In this document: positions 58,154 to 64,000 of the stretch, one piece after another
How the letters are laid out: each line of letters opens with the position of its first letter
How positions within the stretch are numbered: the stretch's first letter is position 1
NCBI RefSeq assembly: GCF_002858925.1
Contig: NZ_PJRS01000012.1
Location: 48,874 to 112,873, forward strand
Length of the DNA stretch: 64,000 nt
Direction of reading: 5' to 3'
DNA from: Caulobacter zeae
Lineage (GTDB): Bacteria; Pseudomonadota; Alphaproteobacteria; Caulobacterales; Caulobacteraceae
The notes under the pieces: generated by a model
Database searches by the model: none
What the model was told of the DNA's origin: nothing
What the model saw: the letters and a program-made list of their open reading frames with translations, nothing else
Translations under genes and position numbers: made by a program

Positions 58154-60832
58154 ATGTCGAAGAAGATGTTGATCGACGCCGCCCACGCCGAAGAGACGCG
58201 TGTGGTGGTCGTGGACGGTTCGCGGGTTGAAGAATTCGATTTCGAGAGCCAGACCCGCAAACAACTTCGTGGAAATATCTATCTCGCCAAGGTGACCCGC
58301 GTTGAACCCAGCCTCCAGGCTGCGTTCATCGAATACGGCGGCAACCGCCACGGTTTCCTCGCCTTCAACGAGATCCACCCGGACTACTACCAGATCCCGG
58401 TCGCCGACCGCGAAGCGCTGATGCGCGATGATTCGCACGACGACGAGGACGACACCCCCGTTTCGCGCCGCGCCACCGGCGGCGAGGACGAGGACGACGC
58501 CAACGATCACGCCATCGACGACGACGAAGACGACGTCGAAGAGGAACTGGCGCGCCGCAAGCGCCGCCTGATGCGCAAGTACAAGATCCAGGAAGTGATC
58601 CGCCGCCGGCAGATCATGCTGGTCCAGGTCGTCAAGGAAGAGCGCGGCAACAAGGGCGCGGCTCTGACCACCTACCTGTCGCTGGCCGGCCGCTACGGCG
58701 TCCTGATGCCCAACACCGCCCGCGGCGGCGGCATCAGCCGCAAGATCACGGCCGTGACCGACCGCAAGCGCCTCAAGAGCGTGGTGCAGAGCCTGGACGT
58801 GCCGCAGGGCATGGGCCTGATCGTCCGCACGGCCGGCGCCAAGCGCACCAAGGCCGAGGTCAAGCGTGACTACGAATACCTGCTGCGTCTGTGGGAGAAC
58901 ATCCGCGACAACACGCTGCACTCGGTGGCGCCGGCGCTGATCTACGAGGAGGAAGACCTCGTCAAGCGCGCCATCCGCGACATGTACGACAAGGACCTGG
59001 ACGGGATCTGGGTCGAGGGCGAGGCGGGCTACCGCGAGGCGCGCGACTTCATGCGCATGCTGATGCCCAGCCAGGCCAAGAAGGTCTTCCCGTACCGCGA
59101 GCCCACGCCGCTGTTCGTCAAGCACCGGATCGAAGACCACCTGGCGCAGATCTACTCGCCGGTCGTGCCGCTGCGTTCGGGCGGCTATCTGGTGATCAAC
59201 CAGACCGAGGCCCTGGTCGCCATCGACGTCAACTCGGGCAAGGCCACGCGCGAGCGCAACATCGAGGCCACGGCCCTCAAGACCAACATCGAGGCCGCCG
59301 AGGAAGCCGCCCGCCAGCTGCGCCTGCGCGACCTGGCCGGCCTGATCGTCATCGACTTCATCGACATGGATGAAGCCAAGAACAACCGCACGGTCGAGAA
59401 GGTCCTCAAGGACGCTCTCAAGGACGACCGCGCCCGCATCCAGATGGGCAAGATCTCGGGCTTTGGCCTGATGGAGATCAGCCGCCAGCGTCGCCGCACC
59501 GGCGTCCTGGAAGGCACCACCCACGTCTGCGAGCACTGCGAGGGCACCGGCCGCGTCCGCTCGGTCGAATCGAGCGCCCTGGCCGCGCTGCGCGGCGTCG
59601 AGGTCGAGGCCCTGAAGGGCAGCGGCGCCGTGACCCTGAAGGTCAGCCGCGCCGTCGGCATCTACATCCTCAACGAAAAGCGCGGCTACCTGCAGCGCCT
59701 GCAGCTGAACCACGGCGTGTTCGTCACCGTGCTGGTCGACGACGGCCTGCGCCAGGCCGAGCACGAGATCGAGCGGACCGAGCTGGGCGAGCGCATCGCC
59801 CCGCCGGCCATCGCCTACGAGCCCGATCCGGTGTTCGACGAGGTCTTCGACGACGAGGACGAAGACGAGGAAGAAGAAATCGTCTCCGACGAAGGCGACG
59901 AGGACGAAGACGAGGACGAGGCGCCGCGCAAGGCCCGCTTGGACGACGATCGCGGCGGTCGCCGCAACAACAAGCGCCGTCGTCGCGGCCGTCGTGACGA
60001 GGAGCCCGCGGACGAAGCCGCCGAAGACGGTGAAGGCGCCGAGTTCGACGCTGAGGCCGACGCCGACGGCGACGACGAGGATTCGCGCCGCCGCCGCCGC
60101 CGCCGTGGCCGTCGAGGCGGTCGCCGCGGGGGTCGCGAGGACGGCGATCGCGCCGCCGACGTCTATGTCTGGAACCGTCCGCGCGTTCCGTTCGGCGACA
60201 ACCCCTATGTCTGGCACGATCCGGAAGCCCTCGAAGCCCGTGGCGGCGAAGGCCGTCGCGACCGCGGCGAGCGCCAGGACCGCAGCGAGCGCACTGAGCG
60301 CCAGGAGCGCCCGGAAGCCGCCGAGCGTCCCGAGCGCTCTGAGCGTCGCGAGCGCCGTCGCGGCGGTCGTGACCGCCAGCCGGCCGCCGAGGCCCCGATC
60401 GCTCCGGTCGAGGTCGAGGACGTCGCTCCGCTGGTGCTCGAGCCGCCGGTGATCGAAGGCCCGCCCGCCGACGTCTGGGTCGAACTGCCGACGCCGGAAG
60501 AAGCCGCCCCGACCAAGAAGCCGCGCCGCTCGCGCAGCCGTGGCCGCAAGGCCGAGGTCGAAGCGACCGAAACCGTCGAAGCGGTCGTTGAACCGGCCGC
60601 CGAGCCTGTCGTCGAGACCGTCGTCGAGGACACCCCGATCGTCGCCGCCGACGTCGAGATCGCCCCTGAGCCGGCGGCTGAACCAGCCCCCGAGCCGGTG
60701 GTCCAGGCTGCGCCGGTGGTGGTCGAAGCCCCGGTCGAGCCCGAGCCCGCCCCCGTGGCGGCCGAGCCCGATCCGAACGAGATCGGCGCCCCGCCGGCCC
60801 AGCCCAAGCGCGGCTGGTGGCGCCGCGGCTGA
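58154..60832 (+). CDS. rne: Ribonuclease E
   Basis: 892 residues. The start at 58154 (GGAGA upstream) gives the standard MSKKMLIDA N-terminus. The S1 domain is split by an acidic insertion (about 95-140), typical of alphaproteobacteria. It is followed by the 5'-sensor and DNase I-like domains with metal Asp residues in AIDVNSGKA and IVIDFIDMD, and the zinc-link CEHCEG. The C-terminal half is disordered: acidic then Arg-rich RNA-binding blocks, and a final PKRGWWRRG, the Gly-Trp-Trp tail that docks PNPase. It is the scaffold of the RNA degradosome. Confidence 0.97.
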   Translation: MSKKMLIDAAHAEETRVVVVDGSRVEEFDFESQTRKQLRGNIYLAKVTRVEPSLQAAFIEYGGNRHGFLAFNEIHPDYYQIPVADREALMRDDSHDDEDDTPVSRRATGGEDEDDANDHAIDDDEDDVEEELARRKRRLMRKYKIQEVIRRRQIMLVQVVKEERGNKGAALTTYLSLAGRYGVLMPNTARGGGISRKITAVTDRKRLKSVVQSLDVPQGMGLIVRTAGAKRTKAEVKRDYEYLLRLWENIRDNTLHSVAPALIYEEEDLVKRAIRDMYDKDLDGIWVEGEAGYREARDFMRMLMPSQAKKVFPYREPTPLFVKHRIEDHLAQIYSPVVPLRSGGYLVINQTEALVAIDVNSGKATRERNIEATALKTNIEAAEEAARQLRLRDLAGLIVIDFIDMDEAKNNRTVEKVLKDALKDDRARIQMGKISGFGLMEISRQRRRTGVLEGTTHVCEHCEGTGRVRSVESSALAALRGVEVEALKGSGAVTLKVSRAVGIYILNEKRGYLQRLQLNHGVFVTVLVDDGLRQAEHEIERTELGERIAPPAIAYEPDPVFDEVFDDEDEDEEEEIVSDEGDEDEDEDEAPRKARLDDDRGGRRNNKRRRRGRRDEEPADEAAEDGEGAEFDAEADADGDDEDSRRRRRRRGRRGGRRGGREDGDRAADVYVWNRPRVPFGDNPYVWHDPEALEARGGEGRRDRGERQDRSERTERQERPEAAERPERSERRERRRGGRDRQPAAEAPIAPVEVEDVAPLVLEPPVIEGPPADVWVELPTPEEAAPTKKPRRSRSRGRKAEVEATETVEAVVEPAAEPVVETVVEDTPIVAADVEIAPEPAAEPAPEPVVQAAPVVVEAPVEPEPAPVAAEPDPNEIGAPPAQPKRGWWRRG

Positions 60833-60983
60833 TCCGACAGCAAAGGACCGCGGCGGCGCCATGGCGTCGCCGCGGTTCGCGCCTATATCCCCTCCTAGAC
60901 AAGCCACGCCCTTGCGATTTCCAGCCGTGCTTCGGGCACGCTAGACTGCCGGACGGCGCGGGGGCGCGACCAGGAGACCATCG

Positions 60984-62390
60984 ATGACGTCCCGCAAGAG
61001 GACCGTCGGCAAGACGTTCGGCGCCGGCCTTTCCGCCCTCGCCCTGCTGGCCTCCGCAGCCGCCCCGATCGCGGCCAACGCCCAGGGCCTGTCGCTGATC
61101 CGCGACACCGAGATCGAAGAGATCCTGCACCGCGATTCCGACCCGATCTACGCGGCGGCGGGCCTGGATCCCAAGACGGTCCGCATCCTGCTGGTCGGCG
61201 ACAAGGAACTGAACGCGTTCGCGACCCAGGGCCTGATGATGGGCCTCAACACCGGCCTGATCCTTCAGACCGAGACCCCCAACCAGCTCAAGGGCGTCAT
61301 CGCCCACGAAACCGGCCACCTGGCCGGCGCCCACCCGCTGCGCTCCGACGAGATGATGAAGGCCGGTCTGCGGCCGATGATCCTGACGATGGGCTTAGGC
61401 GTCCTGGCGGCGCTCGCCGGCGCGCCCGACGCCGGCGCGGTGCTGATGGGCAACGCCAGCTATTTCGGCACCCTGGGCGCGCTGGGTTACAGCCGCGAGC
61501 AGGAGTCCCGCGCCGACCAGGCCGGCGCCAACTTCCTGGAGGCCACCGGCCAGTCGGGCCGCGGCCTCGTCGAGTTCTTCGACAACTTCCGCTACCAGGA
61601 GGTCTTCGACCAGTCGCGGCGCTTTGCGTACTTCCGCAGCCACCCGCTGTCGTCCGACCGCATCGAAGCCCTGCGAGCCAAGGTCGAGCGCCTGCCGCAC
61701 TACGACGCCGTCGACAGCCCCGACGAACTGGCCGAGCACGAGATCATGAAGGCCAAGCTGGAGGGGTTCATCAATCCCCAGACGGCCCTGATGAAGTACC
61801 GCGAGACCGATCGCAGCTTCCCGGCCCGCTACGCCCGCTCGATCGCCTACTACCAGATGAAGGAGCCCGACCGGGCCCTGAAGATCCTCGACGACCTGAT
61901 CGCCGAGAACGACAAGAACCCCTACCTCTGGGAGCTCAAGGGCCAGATCCTGTTCGAGTTCAACCGCGTGGCCCAGGCCGAGGAGCCCCAGCGCCGCTCG
62001 GTGGCGCTCAAGCCCGACGCGGCGCTGCTGCGCATCAATCTGGGCCAGACCCTGATCGGCCTCGACGATCCCAAGAAGATCGAGGAAGGCATCGCCGAGC
62101 TGAAGCGCGCCCTGATCAACGAGAGCGACAACGCCGTCGCCTGGCGCCTGATGGCCCAGGCCTACGACAAGCAGGGCAAGGACGGCGAAGCGCGCCTGGC
62201 CACCGCCGAGCAGTATTTCAACCTGGGCGCCGTGCAGGAAGCCCGGGTGTTCGCCATGCGCGCGCGCGAGCTCCTGAAGAAGGACACGCCCGACTGGCGG
62301 CGCGCCACCGACATCGTGCTGGCCTCCCGCCCCAGTGACCAGGACCTCAAGGCCCTGGCCAAGGAAGGCCTTACGGCGTCCAATCCCTGA
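60984..62390 (+). CDS. M48 metalloprotease with TPR repeats (BepA/YfgC type)
   Basis: 468 residues. A signal peptide (cleavage near ANAQG) is followed by an M48 zinc protease domain with HETGH (His108, Glu109, His112) and the downstream zinc Glu in SREQESRADQAG, then C-terminal TPR repeats (about 270-450). BepA works in the periplasm on outer-membrane protein and LptD assembly. It follows rne on the same strand, 151 bp away, and precedes the DsbA-like gene by 41 bp. Confidence 0.92.
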   Translation: MTSRKRTVGKTFGAGLSALALLASAAAPIAANAQGLSLIRDTEIEEILHRDSDPIYAAAGLDPKTVRILLVGDKELNAFATQGLMMGLNTGLILQTETPNQLKGVIAHETGHLAGAHPLRSDEMMKAGLRPMILTMGLGVLAALAGAPDAGAVLMGNASYFGTLGALGYSREQESRADQAGANFLEATGQSGRGLVEFFDNFRYQEVFDQSRRFAYFRSHPLSSDRIEALRAKVERLPHYDAVDSPDELAEHEIMKAKLEGFINPQTALMKYRETDRSFPARYARSIAYYQMKEPDRALKILDDLIAENDKNPYLWELKGQILFEFNRVAQAEEPQRRSVALKPDAALLRINLGQTLIGLDDPKKIEEGIAELKRALINESDNAVAWRLMAQAYDKQGKDGEARLATAEQYFNLGAVQEARVFAMRARELLKKDTPDWRRATDIVLASRPSDQDLKALAKEGLTASNP

Positions 62391-62431
62391 TCGCCGATTC
62401 CCCCTGAGACCGAGCTGAGACCGAGATCCGA

Positions 62432-63169
62432 ATGCCCTTTCGCCGTCCCCTCGCCCTGGCCGCCGCCGCCCTCGTCCTGACGACCGGCATGGCCGCCTGC
62501 AGCCAGCCCAAAAGCGACGAGGAATTCGGAAAGAAGGTCCGCGCCTATCTGCTGGAAAACCCCGAGGTCCTGCTCGAAGTCAGCGCCAAGCTGCAGGAAA
62601 AGCAGCTGGCCCAGGCCGCCTCGAAGTCGCAGGGCGCGATCGCCAAGCATCGCCAGGCCATCGAGCGCGATCCGCGCGACTTCGTGGCCAACCCGAACGG
62701 CACGATCACGGTCACCGAGTTCTTCGACTACAAGTGCGGCTACTGCAAGATCGCCGCGCCTCAGGTGCTCGAGATCATCGAGAAGAACCCCGACATCCGC
62801 TTCGTCTTCAAGGAGTTCGTGATCTTCGGGCGCGACTCCGAACTGGCCGCCCGCATGGCCATCGGCGCCCAGGCCCAGGGCAAGACCCTGCCCGTCTACA
62901 AGGGCATGATGACCGAGAAGAGCCTCGACGAAGCCGCAATCGCCCGTATCGCCAAGGCCGCCGGCGTCGACGTCGAGAAGGCCCGCGCCGACGGCGCCAG
63001 CGCCGCCGTCACCCAGCAGTTGCAGGACGTCCAGGGCTTGGCCCAGGCGCTGCACATCGAAGGCACCCCGGCCTTCATCGTCGGCGACAAGATGATCCCC
63101 GGCGCCGACATGAAGGCCCTGAACCTGGCCATCGAGGAAGCCCGCATCGCCGTCAAGAAAAAGGGCTGA
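62432..63169 (+). CDS. DsbA-family thiol-disulfide oxidoreductase, possibly lipid-anchored
   Basis: 245 residues. A signal with MAAC at residues 20-23 could be a lipobox or a plain signal peptide. A short helical N-terminal region (about 30-75) resembles the ScsC/Com1 oligomerisation stalk. The thioredoxin fold has the CGYC active site (Cys102/Cys105) and a cis-Pro in IEGTPAFIVG. It forms or isomerises disulfides in the periplasm. Probably an operon with the BepA-like gene, a sensible pairing since outer-membrane proteins need both. Confidence 0.9.
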   Translation: MPFRRPLALAAAALVLTTGMAACSQPKSDEEFGKKVRAYLLENPEVLLEVSAKLQEKQLAQAASKSQGAIAKHRQAIERDPRDFVANPNGTITVTEFFDYKCGYCKIAAPQVLEIIEKNPDIRFVFKEFVIFGRDSELAARMAIGAQAQGKTLPVYKGMMTEKSLDEAAIARIAKAAGVDVEKARADGASAAVTQQLQDVQGLAQALHIEGTPAFIVGDKMIPGADMKALNLAIEEARIAVKKKG

Positions 63170-63357
63170 CGCTCCGGCCGATCAGGCGGCAAGGATCGCC
63201 CGGCGGTTGAAACGGCGCGGCAAGCTTTGCCGCGCCAGGCGCCGCCGCCCCGCGACACGACGTCGCAACATATTGATATCTTTGGAAATCGCCGCGCCAG
63301 CCCCGCTTGCACGGCGTTTGCTTTGCAGCTCCCGCCAGATCAGCGGCGGGAGTTCTC

Positions 63358-63687
63358 ATGCTTGTCTCCGGTTCCAATCCCTGGGCGACGATGTCGACCT
63401 CGGCGGTCGATCGCGTCAACGGCGCGGCCTCGACCTTCGCGCCGACCTCGGCCGGCGTCGGCGGCGCCTCGGCCCGCCAGGAGCTGTACGACTACGCCGC
63501 CAAGTCGCCGGCCGAGAAGATGCGGGCGGCCATCCTTGGCAAGCTGGGACTCACCGAGGAGGACGTCGCGGCGATGGATTCCAAGGAACGCGAAAAGCTG
63601 GAAGCCAAGATCAAGCAGATGATCAAGGACGAGGTCACCCAGCAGGCCGAGGAAAAGAAGGGCGTGCTGGTCGACTTCAAGGCCTGA
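63358..63687 (+). CDS. Hypothetical small protein with charged helical C-terminus
   Basis: 109 residues from the ATG at 63358 with CGGGAG just upstream; the frame is open 17 codons further but has no ribosome site. The N-terminal third is Ser/Ala/Gly-rich (low complexity) and the rest helical and charged (SPAEKMRAAILGKLGLTEEDVAAMDSKEREKLEAKIKQMIKDEV). No signal or membrane segment. Family unknown. Confidence 0.7.
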   Translation: MLVSGSNPWATMSTSAVDRVNGAASTFAPTSAGVGGASARQELYDYAAKSPAEKMRAAILGKLGLTEEDVAAMDSKEREKLEAKIKQMIKDEVTQQAEEKKGVLVDFKA

Positions 63688-63696
63688 CGCCAAAGA

Positions 63697-63775
63697 TCCT
63701 CCCCCTCCGGGGGAGGTGGCGCGAAGCGCCGGAGGGGGGCCGGTCTCAGCTAGTGCTGAACCGGCAGGCTCCCCC
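63697..63775. repeat. REP-like unit (family A)
   Basis: CCTCCCCCTCCGGGGGAGG then TGGCGCGAAGCGCC and GGAGGGGGG, the same arrangement as at 36788-36918, with a partial inverted companion to its right. It may also act as the 3' end of the preceding gene. Confidence 0.8.
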
Positions 63776-63784
63776 ACCCACTCA

Positions 63785-63962
63785 CTCGTCATCCCGGCCG
63801 CAGCGAAGCGAAGAGCCGGGACCCAGGGGCCGCCGCAGCGCGCCCGCAATCGCTTGGGCGATGAACCCCACCACTGCGCCCAGTCTCCTGGGTCCCTGTG
63901 TATTGCGATGTAGGTCGGGCGGTCGCCTGATGGCTGGCGGGCGCAGCTCGTTGGGTCCCAGG
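63785..63962. repeat. REP-like unit (family E)
   Basis: ATCCCGGCCGCAGCGAAGCG followed by GGGACCCAGG (near 63818-63827), with inverted CCTGGGTCCC (63889-63898) and a third related GGGTCCCAGG near 63953-63962. This is a dispersed palindrome type; nothing in the stretch looks coding. Confidence 0.6.
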
Positions 63963-63964
63963 CG

Positions 63965-64000
63965 TCACAGGCCGTGATCCGGCAAGGGCGCGTCCGCCAG
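63965..64000 (-). CDS. Possible C-terminal end of a minus-strand gene (partial)
   Basis: On the minus strand the last 36 bp read LADAPLPDHGL then TGA (63965-63967). It would be the tail of a gene entering from the right, directly after a REP-type block, which often follows gene ends. With only 11 codons it cannot be identified and may be chance. Confidence 0.3.
   Translation of the reverse strand: MADAPLPDHGL

Noticed and set aside
57989..60907. A 972-codon open frame opposite RNase E.
   Set aside because: It reads as repetitive Asp/Val/Leu/Gly sequence opposite the charged, repetitive RNase E tail. There is no family resemblance.
1..64000. CRISPR array, rRNA, tRNA or an intact insertion sequence.
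   Set aside because: I saw no regularly spaced direct repeats, no tRNA cloverleaf with CCA-type ends, and no transposase frame. The repeats present are dispersed palindromes.

Overview
The window is about 64 kb of high-GC, gene-dense alphaproteobacterial chromosome. The gene content points to Caulobacter or a close relative: an RNase E ending in a Gly-Trp-Trp PNPase-binding tail, an M23 peptidase overlapping a bactofilin, a LexA box of the GTTC-N7-GTTC type, GANTC sites, and several REP-like palindrome families. I see no rRNA or tRNA genes, no CRISPR array, no prophage block and no complete insertion sequence. Species assignment is inference.

Layout. 0-5 kb: a MucR/Ros-like protein with a degenerate zinc site, glyoxalase I, a lipoprotein coupled to an Atm1-type ABC exporter, a LOG-family hydrolase and two small secreted or membrane proteins. 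5-9 kb: two acyl-CoA dehydrogenase genes separated by a DUF559 gene that lies between long inverted repeats. 9-17 kb: a CobT-like protein, a retropepsin-like protease, an AraC regulator, a dicarboxylate symporter, small stress-type membrane proteins, a pectinesterase and a sugar transporter with a LacI-type operator. 17-25 kb: an FAD oxidoreductase, a two-subunit molybdenum hydroxylase, a DUF47-Pit phosphate operon behind a Pho-box-like site, a NUDIX protein, an endonuclease III-like gene behind an SOS box, and a VanX-type dipeptidase. 25-37 kb: mmsA, a flavin reductase, a DUF2786 gene next to a decayed gene end, a divergent SDR/LysR pair, a cupin-like protein, a glycosyltransferase/acyltransferase pair (possibly holdfast-related), free Met-R-sulfoxide reductase and a chemoreceptor.

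37-50 kb: mfd, sdhE, cobQ, nhaA, a GPH-family transporter, mazG, anmK, tyrS with a candidate Tyr leader peptide, a peroxiredoxin and a ParD/ParE-like pair. 50-64 kb is a cell-envelope and RNA-processing cluster: M23 peptidase, bactofilin, prfB with the programmed +1 frameshift, PBP1A, amidase AmiC, RNase E, a BepA-like metalloprotease and a DsbA-like protein. Peptidoglycan synthesis (PBP1A), cleavage (AmiC, M23) and scaffolding (bactofilin) lie side by side here.

The observations I would follow first are the DUF559 gene whose start and stop codons both lie in 46-47 bp terminal inverted repeats, the putative leaderless 16-residue peptide upstream of tyrS, the DUF2786/gene-remnant locus, and two short genes (43 and 38 codons) that an ordinary ORF cutoff misses. 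All family assignments were made by reading the sequence. No database search was run.
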